A DNA stretch of 10,166 nucleotides from an uncultured bacterium (GTDB lineage Bacteria; Patescibacteriota; Saccharimonadia; Saccharimonadales; Saccharimonadaceae): contig CAISVS010000022.1 of assembly GCA_903889015.1 (NCBI GenBank), positions 1 to 10,166 on the forward strand, read 5' to 3'. Of the stretch, positions 1 through 5,995 are shown in pieces. Position numbers and translations under genes: made by a program. Under the pieces are notes generated by a model. That model was not told the DNA's origin, made no database searches, and was given only the letters and a program-made list of their open reading frames with translations. How positions within the stretch are numbered: the stretch's first letter is position 1; each line of letters begins with the position of its first letter.

Positions 1-93
1 CCAATTTCAAAATCAGAACGACGTGCAAGTGCGATTGTTCGCAAAGCACGTAAGGCTGACAAGCTGGAAAAAACACGTCTAGGACTACGTTAA
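1..93 (+). CDS. C-terminal end of a small basic protein, probably ribosomal protein S21 (partial)
   Basis: An open frame enters from the left edge and stops at TAA 91-93. The 30 visible residues are strongly basic, with repeated Arg/Lys and an ending KTRLGLR. This resembles the arginine-rich C-terminal helix of bacterial ribosomal protein S21, which follows a Pro residue after the conserved core. The next gene is yqeY, starting two bases after the stop, and rpsU-yqeY is a well-known gene pair in Firmicutes, which supports the reading. Only the tail is visible, so another small basic ribosomal protein remains possible. Confidence 0.5.
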   Translation, partial: PISKSERRASAIVRKARKADKLEKTRLGLR

Positions 94-94
94 A

Positions 95-547
95 GTGGCT
101 TTAAAAGACCAAATCAATAACGATTTAAAAGCCGCCTTATTAGGCGGCAATCGTTTTGCTGGCGAAGTTTTGCGCAGCCTAAAGGCCGTGATTTTAAACG
201 AAGAAGTTGCTAGCGGCAAACGTGATGAAGGTTTGGACGATGCAACGATTGAACAATTGATTGCTCGTGAAGTTAAAAAGCGCAACGAAAGCGCTGCAAT
301 CTATGAAGCTGCCGGCCGTCCTGAATTGACCGAAAACGAACTGGCTGAAGCAAAAATTATGGCAACATATTTGCCAGCTCAATTATCTGAATCTGATATT
401 AATGCTGTTATTACGCGCGTCATTAGTGAACTTGGCGTCAATAGTCCAAGTGGTTTTGGTCAAGTGATTGGTGCCGTCAAAAAAGAACTAGGCAACACAG
501 CTGATGGTGCGTTGATTGCAAAACTAGTCAAAATTGCGCTAAATTAA
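95..547 (+). CDS. yqeY: GatB/YqeY-domain protein
   Basis: This is a 150-residue protein, the usual length of stand-alone YqeY (about 148). The family shares the tRNA-interacting helical tail domain of the GatB subunit of the amidotransferase that makes Gln-tRNA(Gln)/Asn-tRNA(Asn). Its own biochemical role is not settled, although tRNA binding is the usual inference. Recognisable family blocks are an N-terminal amphipathic helix (residues 1-40), the Glu/Lys-rich centre with REVKKRNESAAIYEAAGR, YLPAQLSES, and the C-terminal GQVIGAVKKELGNTADGALI block that matches the YqeY signature. The start is GTG at 95, one base after the upstream stop, with a modest AGGA at 81-84. It probably depends on translation of the upstream gene. 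The adk gene follows after 17 bases. Confidence 0.9.
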   Translation: MALKDQINNDLKAALLGGNRFAGEVLRSLKAVILNEEVASGKRDEGLDDATIEQLIAREVKKRNESAAIYEAAGRPELTENELAEAKIMATYLPAQLSESDINAVITRVISELGVNSPSGFGQVIGAVKKELGNTADGALIAKLVKIALN

Positions 548-564
548 ATAGGGGGAAGTTAATA

Positions 565-1110
565 ATGATTTTATTTTTTGGCCCAGCTGGTGCTGGTAAA
601 AGTGTCCAAGGTCAATTTTTGGCAGCTCGCCAAGGATGGCGTTGGCTGTCGGCCGGTCAATTATTACGTGATACGCGGGATGCTGAAGTCCTAGTAGCAC
701 AACAAGAAGGCAAATTAGTTGTTCCTGAAAAGATAAATGAAATTATGGGTCAAGCATTGGGCCGAGCAAAAGATATATCGAAAGTTATTCTTGATGGTTA
801 CCCTCGGACACTTGAACAGGCAAAATGGTTAGTTGAAAGTCGTACTAAACATGGTCGTTCAATCGGCTTAGTGATTGTGCTAGAAGTACCTCGGGCAGAA
901 CTTATGAATCGCCTTAAATTGCGTGGCCGAGTTGACGATACCCCAGAAGTTATTGATGAACGCTTGCGAATTTATCGCCAAGAAATGTATCCAATATTAA
1001 GTTATTTTACTGAACAAGGTATTAATATTGCGCACATTGATGGTGCTGGTACTCCTGGCCAAGTACACGATAAAGTTATTGAAGAGCTTACTGCTCGTAA
1101 ACTGGCGTAA
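565..1110 (+). CDS. adk: Adenylate kinase, short form with minimal LID
   Basis: Adenylate kinase catalyses ATP + AMP = 2 ADP in the cytoplasm. The protein has 181 residues (E. coli Adk has 214). Visible motifs are the P-loop GPAGAGKS (residues 6-13, Lys12), the AMP-site helix SAGQLLR (29-35; the usual Thr of S-T-G is Ala), GKLV, and DGYPRT (family DGFPRT). The Arg/Asp region RGRVDD is followed by ERLRIYR, which supplies the phosphate-binding arginines. The LID is almost absent: between RG and RVDD even the four residues found in the already short eukaryotic AK1 are missing, and there are no zinc-binding cysteines. A GGGGGAAG purine run (551-558) sits 6 bases before ATG 565. map follows after 5 bases, the order (adk-map) seen in many ribosomal-protein operons, but here next to yqeY. 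A UMP/CMP-type nucleotide kinase is a less likely alternative. Confidence 0.88.
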   Translation: MILFFGPAGAGKSVQGQFLAARQGWRWLSAGQLLRDTRDAEVLVAQQEGKLVVPEKINEIMGQALGRAKDISKVILDGYPRTLEQAKWLVESRTKHGRSIGLVIVLEVPRAELMNRLKLRGRVDDTPEVIDERLRIYRQEMYPILSYFTEQGINIAHIDGAGTPGQVHDKVIEELTARKLA

Positions 1111-1115
1111 TAATT

Positions 1116-1871
1116 ATGATTCAGCCAACTAAAACACCCGCTGAAATCGAAGCCATGCGCCAAGGTGGCAAAATATTGGCAACTATTTTAAGTGATTTAA
1201 AAAAACACGTTGTTGTTGGTATGAGTGAACTCGAGGCTAATAATTGGGTTGAAAAACAAATTGAATTGCATGGTGCAACGGCAACATACTTAACTCCCGA
1301 AGTCCGATTTCCATACGTAATTTGTGTATCGACTAATGATCAAATTGTTCATAGTATTCCGACTGATTATCGATTTGAAAAAGGCGACATTGTTAGTTTT
1401 GATTTAGTTATTACCTATAAAGGCATGAAAACTGATAGTGCGTTTACGATGGTGGTTGGCGAAGAACCAAAGGGAATAAAAAAACATCTACTAAGTTATA
1501 CTGAGCGCAGTTTATATGCAGGTATTGATGCAATTCATGGTCCAGTTAGGACTGGTGATATCGGTGCGGCAGTTGAAAAAGTTTTGAACGAAGGTAAGTT
1601 GGGTATAATTCGAGAATTAGTCGGCCACGGCATTGGCCAAAAAATGCAACAAGCCCCCGAAGTGCCAAACTATGGTCGCAAAGGTACCGGTGATTTGCTG
1701 CAACCTGGCGATACAATCGCAATTGAACCAATGGCCACGTTGGGTGGTGAAGCGATTAAAACCGAAGATGATGACTGGACTATTAGTACTCGTGACGGCA
1801 GTTTAGCTGCGCATTTTGAACATACGGTTTTGATTACCGAAAACGGTGCTGAAATATTAACAAGACTTTAA
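1116..1871 (+). CDS. map: Methionine aminopeptidase, type I
   Basis: This enzyme removes the initiator methionine from nascent proteins with small second residues. It is cytosolic, metal-dependent and essential in most bacteria. The length, 251 residues, is typical of the type Ia bacterial form without an N-terminal extension. All five metal ligands are present with family spacing: Asp96, Asp107 (11 apart), His171, Glu204 and Glu235. His79 is also there, in the block NDQIVHSIP. Most of these numbers coincide with E. coli MetAP. Other family blocks are LVGHGIG and AIEPM. The ATG at 1116 lies 5 bases after the adk stop with no visible Shine-Dalgarno sequence, so translation is probably coupled to adk. 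The stop is TAA at 1869-1871, and the ftsA promoter starts within a few bases. Confidence 0.95.
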   Translation: MIQPTKTPAEIEAMRQGGKILATILSDLKKHVVVGMSELEANNWVEKQIELHGATATYLTPEVRFPYVICVSTNDQIVHSIPTDYRFEKGDIVSFDLVITYKGMKTDSAFTMVVGEEPKGIKKHLLSYTERSLYAGIDAIHGPVRTGDIGAAVEKVLNEGKLGIIRELVGHGIGQKMQQAPEVPNYGRKGTGDLLQPGDTIAIEPMATLGGEAIKTEDDDWTISTRDGSLAAHFEHTVLITENGAEILTRL

Positions 1872-1878
1872 TAAGAAC

Positions 1879-1907
1879 TAGTCAAAACATCGCATAAGCG
1901 ATATACT
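1879..1907 (+). promoter_or_regulatory. Promoter of ftsA, predicted to give a leaderless mRNA
   Basis: The -10 box TATACT lies at 1902-1907. A 17-base spacer separates it from TAGTCA (1879-1884), which matches 4 of 6 bases of the -35 consensus. A start seven bases after the -10 box falls at 1914, exactly the A of the ftsA ATG. No Shine-Dalgarno sequence is present upstream of that ATG, which fits a transcript beginning at the start codon. Confidence 0.6.
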
Positions 1908-1913
1908 TTTAAT

Positions 1914-3152
1914 ATGCAAGAAGCTTCCTCTAAATATGCAGTCGGAATAGATATCGGTACGACGACTGTTCGTTGTGTAGTCGGACATATTGATGGTACA
2001 ACCGGCGTACCGACTATTGTTGGTGTTGGTTCGGCGCCAAACAGTGGTATGCGCAAAGGTACGGTTGTCAATTTAACTGGTCCAGCTCAGGCAATTGATG
2101 ATGCTTTGGGCGAAGCTGAACGAATGAGTGGTTATCAAGTTGACGCCGCTACAATCAGCATCAATGGCGCTCATATTTTAAGTACTCATGCCGATGGTAT
2201 GATTGCGGTTGGCAGTGCTAACCACGAAATTACCGAAGAAGATATTGCGCGAATTGAAGAAGTTGCGACTTTGGGTAAAATTCCTGCTAATCGTGAAATT
2301 TTAGAAGTTATTCCTCATGCCTATAAATTAGATGGTCAAGATAATATCAAAAACCCAATTGGTATGACTGGCACCAGATTAGAAATTGATGCTCATGTTG
2401 TGTCGGTTTTAGCCCCACATCTGACCAATCTGCAAAAAGCTTCTGAAACCGCCAAAGTTTTGCCACATTCAATTATCATTGCAGGTGTTGCGGCTGCTCG
2501 GTCAGTTTTAAGTGAACAACAGATTGAAAATGGCGTTGTTTTGATTGATATCGGTGGCGCAACTACGAACGTTGCTATTTACGAAGAGGGTGATCTGCAA
2601 TTTACAGCTGTTATTCCGATTGGTGGCGTTAATATTACTAACGATTTAGCAATTGGGTTAAAGACTGATCCTGAAATTGCCGAAAAATTAAAACTTGAAC
2701 ATGCCTCGGCTGTAACTCGTAAAGAGCCATCTGGCATCAGTATCAAACACAGTGGCGAGATTCACAGTTTTAATACCTCAGATATTGATGAAATAGTCGA
2801 AGCGCGGTTAGAAGAGATTTTTGAGGCTGTTAATCATGAATTAAAAAGGGCTGGTCGGGCAGGTAAATTGCCAAGCGGTGCCGTACTAACCGGCGGAACG
2901 GCACAATTAAAGGGAATTGCTGAATACGCCAAAGAAGCATTAGGCTTAGCGGCCCGTGTTGGTATCGCAAGTGGTTATGGTGGTGTCGCTGACGGTATCG
3001 ACAAACCTCAATTTGCAACTGTTATTGGACTAATGTTAATTGATGCCGAGGGTGGTGGGGCAACTAAACATAATGATAAATCCAGAGGTAAGGGTGCTAT
3101 TTCAAAAGGTTTTGGTACGTTATCAAAATTGTTTGGCCGTTCAAGGGCGTAG
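1914..3152 (+). CDS. ftsA: Cell division protein FtsA
   Basis: FtsA is an actin-like ATPase that binds the C-terminal peptide of FtsZ and tethers the Z-ring to the inner face of the cytoplasmic membrane. The protein has 412 residues, close to the usual 400-420. The actin-fold ATP motifs are visible: phosphate-1 loop GIDIGTTTVR near residue 11, phosphate-2 DIGGATT (212-218), and the adenosine motif VLTGGT (324-329). The C-terminus ISKGFGTLSKLFGRSRA is a short amphipathic basic helix, the expected membrane-targeting sequence, after a Gly/Lys-rich linker. The start at ATG 1914 has no ribosome-binding site and coincides with the predicted transcription start. ftsZ begins 59 bases after the TAG stop at 3150-3152. 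Other division-cluster genes (ftsQ, mur genes) are not adjacent here. Confidence 0.96.
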   Translation: MQEASSKYAVGIDIGTTTVRCVVGHIDGTTGVPTIVGVGSAPNSGMRKGTVVNLTGPAQAIDDALGEAERMSGYQVDAATISINGAHILSTHADGMIAVGSANHEITEEDIARIEEVATLGKIPANREILEVIPHAYKLDGQDNIKNPIGMTGTRLEIDAHVVSVLAPHLTNLQKASETAKVLPHSIIIAGVAAARSVLSEQQIENGVVLIDIGGATTNVAIYEEGDLQFTAVIPIGGVNITNDLAIGLKTDPEIAEKLKLEHASAVTRKEPSGISIKHSGEIHSFNTSDIDEIVEARLEEIFEAVNHELKRAGRAGKLPSGAVLTGGTAQLKGIAEYAKEALGLAARVGIASGYGGVADGIDKPQFATVIGLMLIDAEGGGATKHNDKSRGKGAISKGFGTLSKLFGRSRA

Positions 3153-3168
3153 CGTTTTTTGGTCCAAG

Positions 3169-3177
3169 TGTTATACT
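3169..3177 (+). promoter_or_regulatory. Extended -10 promoter of ftsZ
   Basis: TGTTATACT (3169-3177) is an extended -10 element: TG, one base, then TATACT. I see no convincing -35 hexamer at 16-18 bases upstream, as is common for extended -10 promoters. Transcription would start near 3184, leaving a leader of about 28 bases that contains GGAG (3198-3201), 10 bases before the ftsZ ATG at 3212. The position lets ftsZ be expressed separately from ftsA. Confidence 0.55.
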
Positions 3178-3211
3178 AGATGATGAATAAGAATGTTGGA
3201 GATATAGTCAC

Positions 3212-4414
3212 ATGCCTGAAGTAAAACCAAGCGATATACAAACCTTTGCCAGCATAAAAGTTGTTGGTGTCGGCGGAGCGGGTGGCTCAGCTGTTAATCG
3301 AATGAAAGATGCCGGATTGACCGGTGTCCAATTTATTGCCATGAACACTGATGCTCAGGCCTTACATAACAGTAAAGCTGACGTCAAAATTCACCTAGGC
3401 AGTACCACAACTGGTGGTCTGGGTGCCGGTGCTGATCCATCTGTAGGCGAAGCAGCTGCTAATGAATCTCGTGATCAAATCCGTGAAGCTTTAACTGGTG
3501 CTGATATGGTCTTTGTGACGATTGGTGCTGGCGGTGGTACTGGTAGTGGCGCAGGTCACGTAGTTGCCGAAGTAGCTCGCGAATTGGGCATTTTGGTTGT
3601 TGGCGTAGCCACAAAACCATTTAGTTTTGAAGGTGAAAAACGCCGTAAAAATGCTGAATGGGCAATTAATCAATTAGGTCGCCAAGTCGACACATTGATT
3701 ACGATTCCAAATGACCGATTATTGCAAACAATTGATCGTCGAACGCCACTTTTGGAAACTTTCAAGATTGCTGATGACGTTTTGCGCCAAGGCGTTCAAG
3801 GAATTTCAGAATTAATTACCGAACACGGTTTAATCAACCTAGATTTTGCTGACGTTCGAGCAATTATGAGCAACGCTGGATCGGCCTTGATGGGTATCGG
3901 ACGTGCTAGTGGTGAAAACCGCGCCGCTCAAGCTGCCCAACAAGCAATTGAATCACCACTAATTGAAGTTTCAATTGATGGCGCCAAGGGTGTGCTGTTT
4001 AATGTTACTGGTGGTTACGATATGAGTATGAGTGAAATTCAAGAAGCCGCTGAAATTATTACCAGCGCTGTTTCACCAGATGCTAATATTATCTTTGGTG
4101 CAACCTTGAAAGCTGATTTGGAGGACGAATTAATTATCACCGTTATTGCAACTGGTTTTGATTCAGCTTATTTCCATCAAGACCAAACAAAAACCGAAGA
4201 TAAAGTCGCTCAGCAGGCAACTGATCAAGTAATCGAAGAAAAAGTCGGCGATATTGATTTGAATTTAGATCACACCGAATCTTCAGCTATATTTGCCGAA
4301 GAAAATACGCATGATATTTGGAATCAACCAGTTGAAGACGAAGAAAAGTCTGACATTCCAGCCTTCTTGCGCCGCCGCAAAAAGAACAAAAACCCTGACA
4401 ACAAGGATAAATAG
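3212..4414 (+). CDS. ftsZ: Cell division protein FtsZ
   Basis: FtsZ is the tubulin-like GTPase that polymerises into the cytokinetic Z-ring. The protein has 400 residues. The GTP-binding signature GGGTGSG is at residues 107-113, preceded by the N-terminal glycine-rich loop VVGVGGAGGSAVNRM (T1) and the NTDAQAL block. IPNDRLL and NLDFADVRAIMS are the family blocks of the central helix and the catalytic T7 loop. After an acidic, low-complexity linker (about 325-380), the conserved C-terminal peptide DIPAFLRRRKK starts at 381; it is the docking site for FtsA, encoded immediately upstream. A basic tail follows. ATG 3212 has GGAG at 3198-3201. An nrdR-like gene follows 6 bases after the stop, in the same reading frame, so ftsZ probably leads an operon that continues to 5762. 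Confidence 0.98.
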   Translation: MPEVKPSDIQTFASIKVVGVGGAGGSAVNRMKDAGLTGVQFIAMNTDAQALHNSKADVKIHLGSTTTGGLGAGADPSVGEAAANESRDQIREALTGADMVFVTIGAGGGTGSGAGHVVAEVARELGILVVGVATKPFSFEGEKRRKNAEWAINQLGRQVDTLITIPNDRLLQTIDRRTPLLETFKIADDVLRQGVQGISELITEHGLINLDFADVRAIMSNAGSALMGIGRASGENRAAQAAQQAIESPLIEVSIDGAKGVLFNVTGGYDMSMSEIQEAAEIITSAVSPDANIIFGATLKADLEDELIITVIATGFDSAYFHQDQTKTEDKVAQQATDQVIEEKVGDIDLNLDHTESSAIFAEENTHDIWNQPVEDEEKSDIPAFLRRRKKNKNPDNKDK

Positions 4415-4420
4415 TCAAAA

Positions 4421-4876
4421 ATGACCAAGTATAACATTGGTGACAGCCGAGTAATTGAGTCGCGTGAAGTTAGTGATGGTATTACAATTCGTCGTCGTCG
4501 TGAATCGCCTGATGGCAAACGCTTTACGACCTACGAAAGAGTTGAAAAGCCCAACCTTGCAGTTATTAAAAAAAGTGGAGTTCGCGAATTATTTGAACGT
4601 GATAAATTAGCCAGTGCTATTAAACGTTCAGTTGGCAAATTTTTTGCGTCAGAAGTTGAAGTCGAAGAGATGATATCTGAGATCGAAGATGCCTTGTATT
4701 TGATTGGTGAAAACGAAATCACATCCAAGCAAATTGGTGATAAAGTTTTGGATGAACTGGCAAAACGTAATGACGTCGCCTATGTTCGCTATGCTAGTGT
4801 CTATTATAAATTTAAAACTTTAGATGATTTTGTTAAAATTCTTGAACAGCGTCGAACTCAAAAGAAGGAATCATAA
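4421..4876 (+). CDS. nrdR: NrdR-like ribonucleotide reductase repressor lacking zinc-ribbon cysteines
   Basis: NrdR is the nucleotide-sensing repressor of ribonucleotide reductase genes, made of an N-terminal zinc ribbon that binds DNA and an ATP-cone domain that senses ATP/dATP. The length of 151 residues is typical. The DNA-binding signature is clear: VIESRE (residues 11-16), then IRRRRES, then GKRFTTYERVEKP. The ATP-cone covers about 46-136, with the block VIKKSGVRELFERDKLASAI. The odd point is that all four zinc cysteines are gone: Lys3 and Ile6 stand in for the first pair, two residues after Gly7 are deleted, and the second CxxC is reduced to Ser-Pro-Asp. The whole protein has no cysteine. 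An upstream start is impossible because the ftsZ TAG is in the same frame 6 bases before. The family assignment is solid; whether it still binds DNA in the same way is unknown. Confidence 0.88.
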   Translation: MTKYNIGDSRVIESREVSDGITIRRRRESPDGKRFTTYERVEKPNLAVIKKSGVRELFERDKLASAIKRSVGKFFASEVEVEEMISEIEDALYLIGENEITSKQIGDKVLDELAKRNDVAYVRYASVYYKFKTLDDFVKILEQRRTQKKES

Positions 4877-4879
4877 ACA

Positions 4880-5140
4880 ATGCGGGTGGTGGTAGTTTAC
4901 AAAGATCAAACAGATTATACGCGTACAGTACTGGATTATTTGCGTGATTTTCAGCATCAAACTGGTCATGAACTTGAGACGATGGACCCAGATACGGCCG
5001 GCGGTACGCAATTTTGCGATACTTATGATATTGTCGATTACCCAACGATTATTGCCGTCAGTGACGATAGTGTAATGCAAAATTCTTGGCGTGGTTTGCC
5101 ATTGCCGACAATTAGCGAATTGAGTTATTATGTTCAATAA
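4880..5140 (+). CDS. Small thioredoxin/glutaredoxin-fold protein without CxxC
   Basis: This 86-residue protein looks like a minimal thioredoxin fold. It has an N-terminal beta strand RVVVVY, a helix YTRTVLDYLRDF, a second strand ending in an acidic turn (METMDPD-like), then the Y-DIVDYPTIIAV block with the cis-proline (Pro55) that precedes strand three in this fold. Where a glutaredoxin would carry CPxC after the first strand, the sequence has DQTDYT. The only cysteine is Cys46, so classical dithiol chemistry is not possible. ATG 4880 lies 3 bases after the nrdR stop, with AAGGA at 4864-4868. The gene overlaps the VKOR gene by 11 bases, suggesting coupled translation and a shared role, perhaps as a binding or regulatory partner. 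The function is not known. Confidence 0.7.
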   Translation: MRVVVVYKDQTDYTRTVLDYLRDFQHQTGHELETMDPDTAGGTQFCDTYDIVDYPTIIAVSDDSVMQNSWRGLPLPTISELSYYVQ

Positions 5141-5762
5141 ATTTATTAATTTTTTCACACATCGTGACAAAAAAATCCGCAGCAACCGTTGGATATTTAT
5201 TGTCATCTTAGTTACATCTGTCTTGGGTTTATTGGCGGCTTTTGTGTTGTCGGTTGACGTATTTATGCTTCTTAAAAACCCAGATACTGTGCTAAGTTGT
5301 AATATTAATGCCGTCATAAGCTGTGGAACAGTGGCTAACTCGTCATATTCATCGTTATTTGGCTTTCCAAACAGTTTTTTGGGTATGATGGTTGAACCTG
5401 CTTTTGTTGTCGTGGCAATTGCTGGACTTTACGGTGTTAAATTTCCACGGCAGTTTATGCTTGGAGTTCAAATTGCAGCGTTATTCGCACTAATCTATGC
5501 GTTTTATTTGTTTGACATCAGTGTCAATATTATTCAGGCATTGTGTCCATGGTGTTTATCGGTAGACGTAGTGACTATTATTATGGTCACTGCAATTACT
5601 AGATATAATATCGTTGAAGATAATTTATACCTTTCAAAGAAAATTTCCGCTAAAGCCAAAAGTTTTGTCCGTCGTGATTTTGACAAATTTGCTGCCGCGC
5701 TGTTAATTGTGATTGGTATTGCAACGATTATTATCAAATTCGGTAGTAGCCTTTTTGCTTAA
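5130..5762 (+). CDS. Vitamin K epoxide reductase (VKOR)-family disulfide-forming membrane protein
   Basis: Bacterial VKOR proteins reoxidise a DsbA-like thiol oxidase outside the membrane and pass electrons to quinone, the role of DsbB in other bacteria. The 210-residue protein has the full cysteine set: loop cysteines Cys57 and Cys65 (seven residues between them, as in human VKOR Cys43/Cys51) and the active-site motif CPWC at 139-142. The conserved serine-rich SSLFGFPNSFLG stretch lies in between. Hydrophobic segments lie at about 20-47, 80-103, 107-129 and 131-158. An extra C-terminal segment lies at about 187-203, where many bacterial homologues have a fused thioredoxin domain; none is present here. 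The N-terminus is basic and would be cytoplasmic. ATG 5130 overlaps the end of the preceding gene. The gene is last in the ftsZ-nrdR-thioredoxin-like unit. Confidence 0.92.
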   Translation: MFNKFINFFTHRDKKIRSNRWIFIVILVTSVLGLLAAFVLSVDVFMLLKNPDTVLSCNINAVISCGTVANSSYSSLFGFPNSFLGMMVEPAFVVVAIAGLYGVKFPRQFMLGVQIAALFALIYAFYLFDISVNIIQALCPWCLSVDVVTIIMVTAITRYNIVEDNLYLSKKISAKAKSFVRRDFDKFAAALLIVIGIATIIIKFGSSLFA

Positions 5763-5773
5763 ATAACTTTTAC

Positions 5774-5802
5774 TTGCGTACAGTAGTAAAAATGACTATA
5801 AT
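5774..5802 (+). promoter_or_regulatory. Promoter of the ileS T-box leader
   Basis: A perfect -10 box TATAAT (5797-5802) is separated by 17 bases from TTGCGT (5774-5779), which keeps the TTG of the -35 consensus. Transcription would start near 5808-5810, precisely at the 5' strand of the first leader helix. It is the strongest -10 match in the window. Confidence 0.8.
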
Positions 5803-5807
5803 GTATG

Positions 5808-5978
5808 TTGAACGTCCTATGAAATAGGTGAGTGACTATCAACCACGAATGTTCAAACGGCATCGACCCGTCAGATCGAACAAACTAAGCGCTAAAAGGA
5901 ATCTCTTTTTAGAAACTGGATGGTACCGTCCTATCGTATGATAGGGCTCCAGTCACTAAATAGGGATTTTTTGTTTTT
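5808..5978 (+). promoter_or_regulatory. T-box leader sensing tRNA-Ile, upstream of ileS
   Basis: The hallmark T-box bulge TGGTACC (5921-5927) sits between two perfect helices: ACTGGA/TCCAGT (5915-5920 with 5948-5953) and GTCCTAT/ATAGGGC (5928-5934 with 5941-5947, one G-U). This is the canonical antiterminator (or antisequestrator). TGGT pairs with the tRNA end ACCA, fitting the A73 discriminator of tRNA-Ile. Upstream lie a stem closed by TTGAAC/GTTCAA (5808-5813 with 5851-5856) with a candidate AUC isoleucine specifier at 5838-5840, and a small ACGG/CCGT hairpin (5857-5860 with 5868-5871). The TCGA in the loop of that hairpin can pair with TCGA at 5876-5879, like the Stem II pseudoknot. A further hairpin, CTAAAAGG with CTTTTTAG, lies at 5892-5912. 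Stem I is short (about 49 bases), recalling the actinobacterial ileS class. A U-rich tract at 5967-5978 follows. The specifier position is the least certain part. Confidence 0.85.
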
Positions 5979-5995
5979 CAAAGAAAGGAAACAAA

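Noticed and set aside
3150..3211. Possible terminator after ftsA (TTTTTT at 3155-3160)
   Set aside because: No GC-rich hairpin directly precedes the T run.
4415..4420. Possible ftsZ-nrdR fusion by stop-codon read-through, since the genes share a frame
   Set aside because: The TAG is clean, the FtsZ C-terminal peptide and basic tail are complete, and NrdR has its own ATG with a normal length.
4871..5317. 148-residue open frame on the - strand opposite the thioredoxin-like and VKOR genes
   Set aside because: It lies antisense to two genes with clear family motifs and shows no motif, promoter or ribosome-binding site of its own; it reflects base composition.
5831..5957. AGTGACT (5831-5837) is a perfect complement of AGTCACT (5951-5957)
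   Set aside because: A 7-base match is likely by chance within a leader of about 170 bases, and it would disrupt the well-supported T-box helices.
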